From: Micrococcus lacusdianchii
GTDB taxonomy: Bacteria; Actinomycetota; Actinomycetes; Actinomycetales; Micrococcaceae
NCBI RefSeq assembly: GCF_023155805.1
Contig: NZ_JAKNUW010000004.1
Coordinates: 1 to 64,000, forward strand
Length of the DNA: 64,000 bases
Direction: 5' to 3'
Shown here: positions 28,744 through 37,710 of the stretch, piece by piece
Layout of the letters: every line of letters starts with the position of its first letter
Numbering within the stretch: position 1 is the first letter of the stretch
Position numbers and translations under genes: made by a program
The notes under the pieces: model-generated
Database searches by the model: none
What the model was told of the DNA's origin: nothing
The model's input: only the letters and a program-made list of their open reading frames with translations

Positions 28744-29409
28744 TCAGGAGGCCGGGCGGGTGATCTTGCGGGAGGCGAGGACCTCGTCCACGAGGCCGTA
28801 CTCCTTGGCGCCCTCGGCGGAGAGGAACTTGTCCCGGTCGATGTCCCGCGAGACCTCCTCCGGCGTGCGGTTCGACAGGGAGGCCAGGGTCTCCTCCATC
28901 CAGACGCGCATGCGGTTGATCTCGTTCGCGTGGATCTCGAGGTCCGTGGCGGTGCCGCGGTCGCCCTGCATGGCCGGCTGGTGGATCAGCACGCGGGCGT
29001 TCGGCAGGGCCAGGCGCTTGCCCGGTGCGCCGGCCGCCAGCAGCACGGCGGCGGCGGAGGCGGCCTGGCCGAGGCACACGGTCTGCACCTCGGGACGGAT
29101 GAACTGGATCGTGTCGTAGATCGCCGTCATCGCCGTGAACGAGCCGCCGGGCGAGTTGATGTACAGCGTGATGTCGCGCTCGGAGTCCATCGCCTCGAGC
29201 ACGAGCAGCTGGGCCATGATGTCGTCCGCGGACGCGTCGTCCACCTGGGCGCCGAGGAACACGATGCGGTCCTCGAAGAGCTTGGCGTACGGGTCCTGAC
29301 GCTTGAAGCCGTAGGGAGTCCGCTCCTCGAACTGCGGGAGGATGTAGCGGGCATCCGGGGTGGGCTGGGTCGGCGTGCCGACGGGCAGGCCGGCGGGGAA
29401 CTGGGTCAT
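28744..29409 (-). CDS. clpP: ATP-dependent Clp protease proteolytic subunit (ClpP2 type)
   Basis: Serine peptidase subunit of the ClpP1P2 tetradecamer. It is 221 residues. The triad is S118 (GQAASAA), H143 (IHQPAM) and D193 (DRDKFL). The second of two tandem clpP genes, it has the longer N-terminus usual for ClpP2. It starts 45 bases after clpP1, with a purine-rich ribosome-binding site (CAGGAGAG) before the ATG at 29409, so the two are cotranscribed. Actinobacteria need both subunits for activity. Confidence 0.95.
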   Translation of the reverse strand: MTQFPAGLPVGTPTQPTPDARYILPQFEERTPYGFKRQDPYAKLFEDRIVFLGAQVDDASADDIMAQLLVLEAMDSERDITLYINSPGGSFTAMTAIYDTIQFIRPEVQTVCLGQAASAAAVLLAAGAPGKRLALPNARVLIHQPAMQGDRGTATDLEIHANEINRMRVWMEETLASLSNRTPEEVSRDIDRDKFLSAEGAKEYGLVDEVLASRKITRPAS

Positions 29410-29453
29410 TCTGCTCTCCTGGGAGGTTCGGTCGGGGGCGCTGCGGGGCGGGC

Positions 29454-30068
29454 TCAGCCCTCGACGCCGCCGCCGCCGGTGACGGAGGCCGCGCTCTGCG
29501 CGATGTGGTCGATGAAGCCGTACTCGAGGGCCTCCTGCGCCGTGAACCACTTGTCACGCGCGTTGTCCTCGAGGATCGTGTCGACGTCCTGGCCGGTCTG
29601 CTCGGCGGTCAGCTCCGCCATCACGCGCTTCATGTGCAGGATCAGCTGGGCCTGGATGCGGATGTCCGACTCGGTGCCCCCGATGCCGCCCGAGGGCTGG
29701 TGCATCAGGATGCGGGCGTGCGGGGTGGCGTAGCGCTTGCCCTTGGCGCCGGAGGCCAGCAGGAACTGGCCCATGGAGGCGGCCAGGCCGGTGGCCACGG
29801 TCACCACGTCGTTCGGGATGTACTGCATGGTGTCGTAGATCGCCATGCCCGCCGTGACCGAGCCGCCCGGGGAGTTGATGTAGAGGTAGATGTCCTTCTC
29901 CGCGTCCTCGGCGGAGAGCAGGAGCAGCTGCGAGCAGATCGCGTTGGCGTTGTCGTCGCGCACGTCCGACCCCAGCCAGATGATGCGCTCCTTGAGCAGC
30001 CGGTTGTAGAGGTAGTCCTCGCGGAGCGTCGGATCCACCGACGTCATGCGGGGGGTGATGTCCGTCAT
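29454..30068 (-). CDS. clpP: ATP-dependent Clp protease proteolytic subunit (ClpP1 type)
   Basis: First of the two clpP genes. It is 204 residues from the chosen ATG. The catalytic residues are S98 (GLAASMGQF), H123 (MHQPSGG) and D171. A GTG lies directly before the ATG; AGGAAGG is 8 bases from the ATG and 5 from the GTG, so the ATG at 30068 is preferred. A TAGTCT hexamer near 30153-30158 could be the operon's -10. Regulation by ClgR is known in relatives, but I could not confirm an operator. Confidence 0.95.
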   Translation of the reverse strand: MTDITPRMTSVDPTLREDYLYNRLLKERIIWLGSDVRDDNANAICSQLLLLSAEDAEKDIYLYINSPGGSVTAGMAIYDTMQYIPNDVVTVATGLAASMGQFLLASGAKGKRYATPHARILMHQPSGGIGGTESDIRIQAQLILHMKRVMAELTAEQTGQDVDTILEDNARDKWFTAQEALEYGFIDHIAQSAASVTGGGGVEG

Positions 30069-30232
30069 CACTGCTGCCTTCCTGTCGATTCGCGGTGCGG
30101 GCCGCCGTCCTCCGCGCGCAGGCGACGGACGGATCCCGGATCGTGATCGAGACTAGCCTCCGACCGGTCGCCGCGGGGGCCGTGCACGGCCGTTTCGCTG
30201 ACGGCGTCGCCCGGCCGAGGGCGCTCGGGGAC

Positions 30233-30280
30233 GACGACGGCGCCCTTCACCCCGCGCGCGGGGTGAAGGGCGCCGTCGTC
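30233..30280 (-). terminator. Perfect 23-bp hairpin terminator after tig
   Basis: Two 23-base arms beginning GACGACGGCGCCC are exact complements with a 2-base centre, 16 bases past the tig stop. No U-tract. It insulates tig from the downstream clpP operon. Confidence 0.85.
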
Positions 30281-30295
30281 GGCGTCCGGGGCGGA

Positions 30296-31651
30296 TCAGG
30301 CCTCGTCGACCTCCGGGGCCTGCCCCGCCTCGGCCTCGGCGTCGATGGCCTCCTGGCCGCCCGGGGTCACGAACGCGGTGAGGTCCACGGCCGCACCCTC
30401 GGTGTCGGTGACCTCGGCGTACTCGAGGACCTTGGCCAGGGCCTTGCGACGGCGGACCTCGCCCATGATCATCGGGATCTGGCCGGCCTGGTCCAGCATC
30501 ATGGCGAACTGGTTCGGGTCCATGCCGTACTCGGAGGAGGTGGCCATGATGTACTCGATCAGCTCGCCCTGGTCGACCGTGACCTCCTCGGCCTCGGCGA
30601 CCTCGTCCAGGATGACCTCGTTGGCGAACGCCTCGCGGGTGTTCTGCTCGAGCTCGGCACGGTGCTCGGCGGTGTCGTGGTCGTCGCCCGCGGTGTGACC
30701 GCCGGCCGAGAAGTGCTGCTCGACCTGCTCGGCGATGACGCCGTCCGGCACCGGGACCTCGACGAGCTTGGTCAGCTCCTCGAGGACCTTGTCGCGGGCC
30801 TCGACGCCCTGGCGGTTTACGGCCTCCTCGGCGGCCTGCTTCTTCAGGTCCTCCTTGAGCTCGGCGATGGTGTCGAACTCGGAGGCCAGCTGGGCGAAGT
30901 CGTCGTCGGCCTCGGGCAGCTCGCGCTCCTTGACGGCTGTCAGCTCCAGCTTGACCACGGCGGTCTCGCCGTCGTGCTCGCCGCCGTTGAGCGTGGTCTC
31001 GAAGGTGGCGTCCTCACCGGCGGACAGGCCGTCGAGGGCTTCGTCGATGCCCTCGAGCATGGTGCCGGCGCCCACCTGGTAGGACAGGCCCTCGGCCTGG
31101 TCGACCTGCTCACCGTCGACCGTGGCGGTCAGGTTCATCGTGACGAAGTCGTCCTGGGCGGCCGGGCGGTCCACGTCCTTGAGGGTGCCGAAGCGGGAAC
31201 GCAGGGCGTCCAGCTGGGCCTGCTCGTCCTCGGCGGTGGCCGCGGCGGGCTCCACGGTGACCTTGATGCCCTTGTAGTCCGGCAGCTCGATGGTGGGGCG
31301 CACGTCGAACTCAGCGGTGAAGACCACGGGGCCCTCGGCCGTGTCACCCACGGGCACCTCGGTGACGTCCACCTCGGGGCGGGAGATCGGGGTGGCCTCG
31401 GCCTCGGCGACGGCCTGACCGAACCAGGTGTTGAGGCTGTCGTTCACGGCCTGGTCCACGACGGCCGCGCGGCCGAAGCGCTGCTCGATCAGGCGCGCGG
31501 GGACCTTGCCCTGGCGGAAGCCGGGGATCTGGACCTGCTGGGCGATGTCCTTGTAGGCCTTGTCCAGCGCGGGCTTCACCTCCTCGAACGGCACCTCGAC
31601 GGTCAGCTTGACGCGGGTCGGGCTGAGGTTCTCTGCGGTGGACTTGACCAC
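30296..31651 (-). CDS. tig: Trigger factor (ribosome-associated chaperone, PPIase)
   Basis: Ribosome-bound folding chaperone. It is 451 residues. The ribosome-docking signature GFRQGKVP is at 44-51, a central FKBP-type prolyl isomerase domain runs from about 165 to 250, and a helical C-terminal domain follows. The tail is acidic ([13 protein letters not shown]). It lies between tRNA-Pro and clpP1P2 in the order tRNA-Pro, tig, clpP1, clpP2, clpX common in actinobacteria. Confidence 0.97.
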   Translation of the reverse strand: MVKSTAENLSPTRVKLTVEVPFEEVKPALDKAYKDIAQQVQIPGFRQGKVPARLIEQRFGRAAVVDQAVNDSLNTWFGQAVAEAEATPISRPEVDVTEVPVGDTAEGPVVFTAEFDVRPTIELPDYKGIKVTVEPAAATAEDEQAQLDALRSRFGTLKDVDRPAAQDDFVTMNLTATVDGEQVDQAEGLSYQVGAGTMLEGIDEALDGLSAGEDATFETTLNGGEHDGETAVVKLELTAVKERELPEADDDFAQLASEFDTIAELKEDLKKQAAEEAVNRQGVEARDKVLEELTKLVEVPVPDGVIAEQVEQHFSAGGHTAGDDHDTAEHRAELEQNTREAFANEVILDEVAEAEEVTVDQGELIEYIMATSSEYGMDPNQFAMMLDQAGQIPMIMGEVRRRKALAKVLEYAEVTDTEGAAVDLTAFVTPGGQEAIDAEAEAGQAPEVDEA

Positions 31652-31697
31652 GGACGGCTCCTGTTGAACTGGGTTGTCGGTTTACTGTGACGTCGAG

Positions 31698-31774
<77 letters not shown>

Positions 31775-31851
31775 CGGACTCCGCGCCGGGACGGCTCCGA
31801 CCGCGGCGCCGCGGGCACCCGAAACACTGCCCGGAGGCAGACTGGGGAAGC

Positions 31852-32754
31852 CTACCGCGCCGCGTCGTCCGGGCGGGAATCCGCCACCGGAGGGCCCCCG
31901 GGTGCCGCCCCCATGCGACCGGTGAACCCGTCCATGGTCCGGTTGACGCCCAGCAGGTCCATGGTCGCATCGAACGCGCGCACCGGCAGGGCCCGCAGCG
32001 GGGCGATCAGGTGCACGGCGGCGGGCATCAGCAGGCGGCGCCGCCCGTCCTCGACGGCGTCGAGCACGGCCTCGGCCACCGCCTCGGGCTCGAGGATGGG
32101 CAGCAGGGCCGGGATCCGGGTGCGGACGCCGTCGAACATGCCGGTGGAGATGTAGAACGGGCACACCGTCAGCGTGCCGACGCCGCTGCCTCGCTGACGC
32201 AGCTCCGCCTCGAGGGACTCGGTGAACCCCACGGCCGCGTGCTTGGACGCCGAGTAGTCGGTCTGTCGGGCCACCCCCACCAGCCCGGCCGCCGAGGCCA
32301 CCGTCACCACGGTGCCCCGGTCCCGCTCCAGCATCCCGGGCAGGAACGCGCGGGTGACCCAGTAGGGGGCCAGGGCGTTGACCTCGTAGGTCCGGCGGAT
32401 CCCCGCCTCAGAGGCCTCCAGCAGGGACGCTCCCGTGACCACGCCGGCGTTGTTCACGACGACGTCCACCGCCCCCGCCTTGGACGCGGCCTCGGCGACG
32501 GCGGCGGCGTCCGTGACGTCCACGCGGGCGGCCTCAGTCTGCACGCCGAGGGCGCGGGCCTCGACGGCGACGCGAGCACCGGCGTCGGCGTCCAGGTCCC
32601 ACACGATCACGCGGGCGGCGCCGCGCCGGGCCGCCCCCAGGGCCATGAGGCGGCCGATGCCGGAGCCGCCGCCGGTGACCAGGACGGTCCGGCCGCGCAG
32701 GGCCAGCGCGCGGGAGCGGGCACGTCGGAGGGGAAGGGGGAGGCGCGGGGCCAT
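31852..32754 (-). CDS. Short-chain dehydrogenase/reductase (RDH/DHRS-like SDR)
   Basis: Classical SDR, 300 residues, longer at the C-terminus than usual. The cofactor motif is TGGGSGIGR, followed by NNAG and the catalytic Ser in TVASAAG with Y-x-x-x-K in YSASK. The loop after the active site (TVCPFYISTGMFDG) and the C-terminal extension resemble retinol-dehydrogenase-like SDRs that act on lipid or alcohol substrates at membranes. The ATG at 32754 follows GGGAGC. The substrate is unknown. Confidence 0.85.
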   Translation of the reverse strand: MAPRLPLPLRRARSRALALRGRTVLVTGGGSGIGRLMALGAARRGAARVIVWDLDADAGARVAVEARALGVQTEAARVDVTDAAAVAEAASKAGAVDVVVNNAGVVTGASLLEASEAGIRRTYEVNALAPYWVTRAFLPGMLERDRGTVVTVASAAGLVGVARQTDYSASKHAAVGFTESLEAELRQRGSGVGTLTVCPFYISTGMFDGVRTRIPALLPILEPEAVAEAVLDAVEDGRRRLLMPAAVHLIAPLRALPVRAFDATMDLLGVNRTMDGFTGRMGAAPGGPPVADSRPDDAAR

Positions 32755-32872
32755 GGGCTGCTCCCTCAGGTCGGGTGGAGGCGGGGAGCCGGCGAGGCCG
32801 ACGTCATCGGACGGGCGCCGGGCCCCGCGTGCTAGGGTGGTCGCCGCCGGCCGGCACCCTGTGCCGGCCCGC

Positions 32873-32943
32873 GGGGATGTAGCTCAATGGTAGAGCCCCA
32901 GTCTTCCAAACTGGCTACGCGGGTTCGATTCCCGTCATCCCCT
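32873..32943 (+). tRNA. tRNA-Gly (TCC anticodon)
   Basis: A 71-base cloverleaf with acceptor GGGGATG/CATCCCC, anticodon TCC at 32905-32907 and T-loop GTTCGATTC. The discriminator is T and the CCA is not encoded. A TAGGGT hexamer at about 32832-32837 may be its -10. Confidence 0.95.
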
Positions 32944-32953
32944 CCGCCGCACC

Positions 32954-32993
32954 ACCACGACGGGGCCCGTGTCCGGACGGGCCCCGTCGTGGT
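32954..32993 (+). terminator. Hairpin terminator after tRNA-Gly
   Basis: ACCACGACGGGGCCCGT and its exact 17-base complement flank a 6-base loop, 10 bases past the tRNA. No U-tract. Confidence 0.85.
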
Positions 32994-33019
32994 CGGGGAG
33001 CGTGCCGGTCCGCCGACCG

Positions 33020-33050
33020 TTGACCTCCCCTCCCCCGGTTCCCGTAGCGT
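33020..33050 (+). promoter_or_regulatory. Promoter of the small unknown gene (leaderless)
   Basis: TTGACC (33020-33025) and TAGCGT (33045-33050) are spaced by 19 bases. The ATG follows the -10 by 7 bases. Confidence 0.5.
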
Positions 33051-33057
33051 CCGGGGC

Positions 33058-33483
33058 ATGTCGATCTCCTCGTTCCTCACCGGCCGCGCGACGGCCCTCC
33101 TCCCCCTGCCCGCCCGCCTGGCGGTGAAGTTCGGCCCCCGCGCCGTCCGCGCCTACGGCGACTGGCGCGGCATGAATGCCCGCCCGACCGCCGCCGCGAA
33201 GCGCGGCTCCGGGCTACTGTCAGGCCTCATCGGCGACCGCCGCGGCCCGTCGCTGCTACTCTCCGCGCGTCGTCCCGCCCGCCGCGCCGGCTTCCCCTGG
33301 GGCGTGGGCCTGGGCGGCTTCGCCCTGGGCGCCGCCAGCGGAGCGGTCGCCGGCCGCCTGCTCCCCGCCGGGGGCGGCAAGGAGGACCGCGGCGCCGGCT
33401 CCGAGCCGACCCTGGTGACCCGCGAGGACACCACGACGGCGGCCCCCGTCACCCGCACCACGATCGAGCAGCCCCGCGCCTGA
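33058..33483 (+). CDS. Small basic protein of unknown function
   Basis: 141 residues, not recognised. An Arg/Ala/Pro-rich N-terminal half is followed by a short Gly/Ala-rich hydrophobic stretch (about 80-105), which could be one membrane pass or a glycine-zipper-like helix. The tail is polar and Thr-rich (TTTAAPVTRTTIEQ). The codon pattern is typical of the genome and the gene has a good leaderless promoter, so it is probably real. No catalytic motif or signal peptide is visible. Confidence 0.65.
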   Translation: MSISSFLTGRATALLPLPARLAVKFGPRAVRAYGDWRGMNARPTAAAKRGSGLLSGLIGDRRGPSLLLSARRPARRAGFPWGVGLGGFALGAASGAVAGRLLPAGGGKEDRGAGSEPTLVTREDTTTAAPVTRTTIEQPRA

Positions 33484-33545
33484 TCCGGTCGCTCGGTCGC
33501 AGTGGCGGCGATATGGCTCTCACGCCGACGATGACCCGATGAACT

Positions 33546-33603
33546 GGTGAGGACACACCCTCCTCCGCGCTCCCGGACAGGGACGTGAGGGTATGTCCTC
33601 ACC
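33546..33603. repeat. Inverted repeat between convergent genes (possible terminator or small mobile remnant)
   Basis: GGTGAGGACACACCCTC (33546-33562) and GAGGGTATGTCCTCACC (33587-33603) are complementary except at one position and flank a 24-base loop. It is lower in GC than the other terminators in the window and has no ACGACG core. It may be a bidirectional terminator, or a short interspersed element present elsewhere in the genome. Confidence 0.65.
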
Positions 33604-33623
33604 ATGCATCGTCGAGGCCTGAC

Positions 33624-34586
33624 TCAGCTTTGGCAGACAGTGCAGCGGTAGAGCTTGCGGGTGGCCATCTCCTCCACCACGATCGCGTCCACTCCGCATA
33701 CGAGACACGGCTGCCCCTGCCGGTGGTACACGTAATAGGACGGATGACTCCCCCCGGGGGCGGCAGCCCGGTGCTCCGGCGTCGTGGTGACGATCCGCCC
33801 CAGGCGCACGCCGGTGCGCATCAGATCCCCGTTGTCCTCGTAGAGCGCGCACAGGGGCTGCTCCCCGACCTCCCGCGCCGGGGTCCACGGGTCCAGGCCC
33901 GCTCGGAACAGGGACTCGGCGCGGAAGATGTTGCCGATCCCCGCCACCGCCGCCTGGTCCATGAGCACGGCGCCGATCGGCCGCCTCGTGCGGGATGCCC
34001 GCTCGACAAAGCGGCCGGCGTCGTCTCCGTTGAGCGGGTCGGGCCCCAGCCGGTCGAGGACGGACGCGACCTCCTCCGGGATCAGCACCCGGCACGTGGT
34101 GGCGCCGACCAGGTCCGCCCACCCGTGCTCGGACTGCAGGCGTAGCCGCACGGTGTCCCGCGGCGGGGGCGGCACGACGGCGGGGGTGCGCGCCGTGGTG
34201 ACCCCGCACACGAGCTTCTCCTGGCCGGAGGTCGCGGGGGGACGGGGATCGTCGTCGTCGGCCTGGGATGCGGAGGCGATCGGGGTGCGGGTCTCCTGCT
34301 CGCCGATGCGGCGGGGCGCCCCGATCGAGGAGGCCGCCGCGAACACCTCATCCCCGCCGAAGCTCATGGCCCCGTACAGGCCGAGGTGGATGTGGAGGGT
34401 CACACCGCCCGCCATGTCTGCGAAGAAGTGCTTGCCGTGGGCCCAGGCCCGTTCCAGGATTCGGCCGTCCAGCAGGGCGGCGCCGTCGGCGAACCGCCCC
34501 TGCGGCGAGGTGGCCCGGAGCATCTGGCCACCGAAGACGTCCTGCACATGCCGGGCCAGGCGGTGGAGGGAATGGCCCTCAGGCAC
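33624..34586 (-). CDS. nei2: Fpg/Nei-family DNA glycosylase (Nei2-like, endonuclease VIII)
   Basis: Bifunctional glycosylase/AP lyase for oxidised pyrimidines. It is 320 residues. The catalytic N-terminus is P2-E3 (MPEGHS, the Nei type), followed by SPQGRF and GKHFF. The H2TH region contains the family IGNIFRAESLF. The zinc finger has four cysteines (C294, C297, C315, C318). An unusual Pro/Asp-rich insert of about 55 residues (around 88-145) interrupts the N-terminal domain. The GTG start directly follows the rpiB stop with no gap, so the genes are cotranscribed. Confidence 0.9.
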   Translation of the reverse strand: MPEGHSLHRLARHVQDVFGGQMLRATSPQGRFADGAALLDGRILERAWAHGKHFFADMAGGVTLHIHLGLYGAMSFGGDEVFAAASSIGAPRRIGEQETRTPIASASQADDDDPRPPATSGQEKLVCGVTTARTPAVVPPPPRDTVRLRLQSEHGWADLVGATTCRVLIPEEVASVLDRLGPDPLNGDDAGRFVERASRTRRPIGAVLMDQAAVAGIGNIFRAESLFRAGLDPWTPAREVGEQPLCALYEDNGDLMRTGVRLGRIVTTTPEHRAAAPGGSHPSYYVYHRQGQPCLVCGVDAIVVEEMATRKLYRCTVCQS

Positions 34587-35060
34587 TCACATCAGCACCT
34601 CTCCGGTGCTCTCGTATTGCGCGATCTTCCCGATGCGACGCACGTGGCGCTCGTCCTCGGAGAACGGCGCGGCCAGGAACGCCTCGATGAGCTCGGTGGC
34701 CTCCTCGAGCGAGTGCTGCCGACCGCCGACGGCCACGACGTTCGCGTCGTTGTGCTCGCGGGCCAGCCGCGCCGTGTCCAGGTTCCAGGCCAGGGCGGCG
34801 CGGACGCCGGCCACCTTGTTGGCGGCGATCTGCTCGCCGTTGCCGGAGCCGCCCAGCACGATGCCGAGCGAGTCCAGTCCCTGCTCGCGGTCGGCGACGA
34901 CGGCGCGGGCGGCGTTGATGCAGAAGCCCGGGTAGTCGTCCTGCGCGTCGTACTCGGTGGGTCCGTGGTCCACCATCTCGTAGCCGGCGGCGGTGAGGTG
35001 CTCCACCAGATGGGCGGACAGCTCCATGCCGGCGTGGTCGGTGGCGATGTGGACGCGCAT
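34587..35060 (-). CDS. rpiB: Ribose-5-phosphate isomerase B
   Basis: Interconverts ribose 5-phosphate and ribulose 5-phosphate in the pentose phosphate pathway. It is 157 residues. The N-terminus (HIATDHAG) carries the phosphate-binding elements. The active-site loop GGSGNGEQIAANK is of the actinobacterial subtype, in which the E. coli catalytic cysteine is absent and a Glu acts as base. It is followed immediately by the nei2-like gene. Confidence 0.93.
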   Translation of the reverse strand: MRVHIATDHAGMELSAHLVEHLTAAGYEMVDHGPTEYDAQDDYPGFCINAARAVVADREQGLDSLGIVLGGSGNGEQIAANKVAGVRAALAWNLDTARLAREHNDANVVAVGGRQHSLEEATELIEAFLAAPFSEDERHVRRIGKIAQYESTGEVLM

Positions 35061-35085
35061 GCGCAGACTCCTCCAGAAGGACGAC

Positions 35086-35124
35086 GGTCGGGTGGGGTCA
35101 GTCTACTGACGGCCCCACCCGACC
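35086..35124 (-). terminator. Hairpin terminator after the Baeyer-Villiger-type monooxygenase gene
   Basis: GGTCGGGTGGGG and its exact 12-base complement flank a 15-base loop that itself contains TCAG/CTGA. It lies between the monooxygenase stop and the rpiB start. Confidence 0.7.
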
Positions 35125-35146
35125 CCCTGCCCCGGGGCGGGCCGGC

Positions 35147-36709
35147 TCAGATCAGCGCGACCGATCGCTCGGGCTCGCGCACCGGCATGGGCTCGGGCTC
35201 CCCGCTCGCCGAGGAGAGGAAGCCCTCCCCGGTGAAGTGGCCGTTGCGGGCGCGGAAGTCGTAGGCGTAGTCGGGCCAGATCAGCGTCAACTTGCCCGAA
35301 CGGGGGTCGACGTACCAGGAGTGGCAGCCACCGTCCACGAGCCACACCGAGGTGGCGGCCCGCTCCTGGAGACGGTCCACGTACTCCTCCTGGGCGAGTG
35401 TCTCGGGGACCATCGTCCTGATTCCCTCGTGCTCCACCCGGTCCAGGGCCTCCAAGATGTACGCGATCTGCGACTCGATGATGTAGACGATCGAGTTGTG
35501 CCCCAGCGAGGTGTTCGGCCCGTTGATGGCGAACAGATTCGGGAATCCCGCCACGGCCGTGGAGTCGAACGCCGCCATGCCGCTGCTCCAGTGATCGGCC
35601 AGGGAACGGCCCTCACCGTCGTGGACGCGCTCGGCGAACGGCGGCTGGGCCGCCTCGAAGCCGGTGCAGAGGACGACGACGTCGACCTCGTACCCGTGAC
35701 CGCTCACGCCGAACAGCCGGCTCCCCTCGACGCGGTCCAGCGCGCTGTCCTCCAGGGTGACGTTGTCCCGGGCCATGGCCGGGTAGTAGTCGTTGGAGAC
35801 GAGCACACGCTTGCAGCCCGGCAGGTACCGCGGCGTGAGGCGCTCGCGGAGCTCGGGGTCGGAGACCGCGGCGGCCAGGTGCCCGAGGGCCTGGGCCCGG
35901 ACCTGGTCCAGCGCGGCCGGCACACCGCGGCGCTGGGCATAGCTCGACTCGGCGAACCAGAAGATGTCGTCGCGCTCGCGCTGCATGGTGTGCGGGGCGC
36001 GCTCGAACATGCGCCGCACGGCCGCGGAATACGGCTTGACCACGCGCGGGGTGACCCACGCGGGGGTGCGCTGGAAGACGACGAGCTCGGCCGCCGTCGC
36101 CGCCAGCTCGGGGATGACCTGGATCGCGGAGGCGCCGGTGCCGACGACGGCGACACGCTTGCCCTTCAGGTCCACCGTGTGGTCCCAGCGGGCGGAATGG
36201 ATGACCTCGCCCTCGAAGGCGTCGAGACCCGGGACGTCCGGCAGGCGGGGGTCGGCGAGGTGCCCGGTGCCCATGACGAGCCAGCGTCCCGTGTAGGTCC
36301 CGCGAGGGGTCCGCACCGTCCACCGCTCCGTCTCGGGGTCCCAGTGCGCTTCGAGCATGTCCGCCCCGAGACGCAGGTGCGGGGTGAGGCCCTCGTCCTC
36401 GGAGAAGCGCACGAGGTAGTCCTGGATCTCCGGGCCCGGTGTGTAGAAGCCCGACCACTGCGGGTTCGGCGCGAAGGAGAAGCTGTAGAGGTGGCTCGGG
36501 ACGTCGCACGCGGCACCCGGGTAGGTGTTGTCCCTCCAGGTCCCGCCGACCTGCTGGGCGCGGTCCAGGATGAGGAAGTCCTCGCGGCCGTGACGCCGCA
36601 GCTGGGCGCCCATGCCGAGGCCGGCGAATCCGGAGCCGATGATGAGGATCTCAGCGGACTCGTCGCGCAGTGCGGGGCGCACGTCGGTGGTGGTCGTGGT
36701 GGTGGTCAT
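35147..36709 (-). CDS. Flavin-containing Baeyer-Villiger-type monooxygenase
   Basis: FAD/NADPH monooxygenase of 520 residues, inserting oxygen next to a carbonyl to form an ester or lactone. FAD site GSGFAG is at 25-30 and NADP site GTGASA at 190-195. Between them is the class-defining motif F165-x-G167-x-x-x-H171-x-x-x-W175. GGTWRDNTYPGAACDVPS is the usual substrate-side signature. The N-terminus is a run of seven threonines, probably disordered. It is followed by an alpha/beta hydrolase gene upstream by 14 bases, the classic pairing that opens the ester produced. The substrate is unknown. Confidence 0.9.
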   Translation of the reverse strand: MTTTTTTTDVRPALRDESAEILIIGSGFAGLGMGAQLRRHGREDFLILDRAQQVGGTWRDNTYPGAACDVPSHLYSFSFAPNPQWSGFYTPGPEIQDYLVRFSEDEGLTPHLRLGADMLEAHWDPETERWTVRTPRGTYTGRWLVMGTGHLADPRLPDVPGLDAFEGEVIHSARWDHTVDLKGKRVAVVGTGASAIQVIPELAATAAELVVFQRTPAWVTPRVVKPYSAAVRRMFERAPHTMQRERDDIFWFAESSYAQRRGVPAALDQVRAQALGHLAAAVSDPELRERLTPRYLPGCKRVLVSNDYYPAMARDNVTLEDSALDRVEGSRLFGVSGHGYEVDVVVLCTGFEAAQPPFAERVHDGEGRSLADHWSSGMAAFDSTAVAGFPNLFAINGPNTSLGHNSIVYIIESQIAYILEALDRVEHEGIRTMVPETLAQEEYVDRLQERAATSVWLVDGGCHSWYVDPRSGKLTLIWPDYAYDFRARNGHFTGEGFLSSASGEPEPMPVREPERSVALI

Positions 36710-36723
36710 GGCTGGCCCCTCAC

Positions 36724-37578
36724 TCAGGCGTGGGTCTCGGGGATGATCGCGCCGGCCGGGTGGCGGTCGGGCTCGCGCAGGTGCAGGTCGACGATCTGCA
36801 TGAGTTCGGCCGGGCGCTCGAGGAAGAAGGCGTGGCCGCTCGTCATGGTCGTCAGCCGTGCGTCGTCGATGATGCCGAGCAGCTCGTACTGGTGATGGGG
36901 CGGGACCATGATGTCCTCGGCACAGGAGACGATCAGTGTCCGCGCGGTGACGGCGGAGAGACGGTCGGCGACGTCCACGCGGGCGTTCAGGTCCATCTGC
37001 CGGGCGGTGAACTCGTCCGCGGTCAGGGAGGCGAGCGCCCCGTCGAGCATGGCCGGGGTCAGGGGGCGCAGGGCCAGCGGGGACAGGCCGCAGAAGGCCG
37101 TGTAACGGGCCAGGGCATCAGGGCTCGTGGCGTACAGGTGCCGCCAGACCTCGTTGCGCAGGCGCTGGTGGACATCCGTCGTCGCCCAGCCGGCCACGAG
37201 CACGAGGTTCTCCACACGGCGACCGAGGTCGGCGGCCAGCTGCCCGGCCACGACGGAGCCGAGTGAGTAGCCCAGCAGGTCGAACGCGGTGTCGGGGCCG
37301 AGGAGCTCGTCGACGGCGGCCCGCACCTGGCCGACCAGCAGGTTGACGGTCAGGTCCGCGGCGGGGTCGGCCGGCGGTGCCCAGTCGACGGCGATGACGC
37401 GCGTCCGCGTGGCCATCATGGGGAACAGGTGGCCGAAGTGCGAGGCGGTCGTCCCGCCCGTGCCGTGGACCAGCACGAGAGGCCGGTCGAGCTCCCCGGG
37501 TGTCACCGAGTCGTGGCAGGTGACGGAGGCACCGTCCACGCTGACGGTGCGCGTGACGGTCGATGCGGTCAGTGGCAT
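36724..37578 (-). CDS. Alpha/beta hydrolase (probable esterase/lactonase)
   Basis: Serine hydrolase of 284 residues with no signal peptide. The oxyanion-hole motif is HGTGG (39-43), the nucleophile S105 is in GYSLGS, and the general-base His is in SGHAFF near the C-terminus, with an acidic residue in SCAEDIMVP. The ATG at 37578 follows AGGAGG. It is the first gene of a two-gene operon with the Baeyer-Villiger-type monooxygenase and is divergent from the IclR regulator. This suggests a ketone or terpenoid catabolic module, though that is inference. Confidence 0.85.
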   Translation of the reverse strand: MPLTASTVTRTVSVDGASVTCHDSVTPGELDRPLVLVHGTGGTTASHFGHLFPMMATRTRVIAVDWAPPADPAADLTVNLLVGQVRAAVDELLGPDTAFDLLGYSLGSVVAGQLAADLGRRVENLVLVAGWATTDVHQRLRNEVWRHLYATSPDALARYTAFCGLSPLALRPLTPAMLDGALASLTADEFTARQMDLNARVDVADRLSAVTARTLIVSCAEDIMVPPHHQYELLGIIDDARLTTMTSGHAFFLERPAELMQIVDLHLREPDRHPAGAIIPETHA

Positions 37579-37603
37579 GGGGCTCCTCCTGGAAACCGAT
37601 ATG

Positions 37604-37706
37604 TGGACTATGGGGCCCGACACCTGCGATGTGACGCGCCCTACATTTCCCAGCATGGCGCGTGCATCTCTCAAAATGCAAGCAGGGGCGGCAGTCATTT
37701 AGTCCA
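37604..37706. promoter_or_regulatory. Divergent promoter region of hydrolase and IclR regulator, with inverted TGGACTA copies
   Basis: Between the divergent genes lie TGGACTA (37604-37610) and its exact complement TAGTCCA (37700-37706), plus AT-richer stretches unusual for this genome. They are candidate operator half-sites for the adjacent IclR-family regulator, but 89 bases apart they would need looping or act separately. Confidence 0.35.
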
Positions 37707-37710
37707 TCAG

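Noticed and set aside
30072-30160. ClgR operator upstream of clpP1
   Set aside because: A CGCCTGCGC run is present but does not convincingly match the known box in this GC-rich context.
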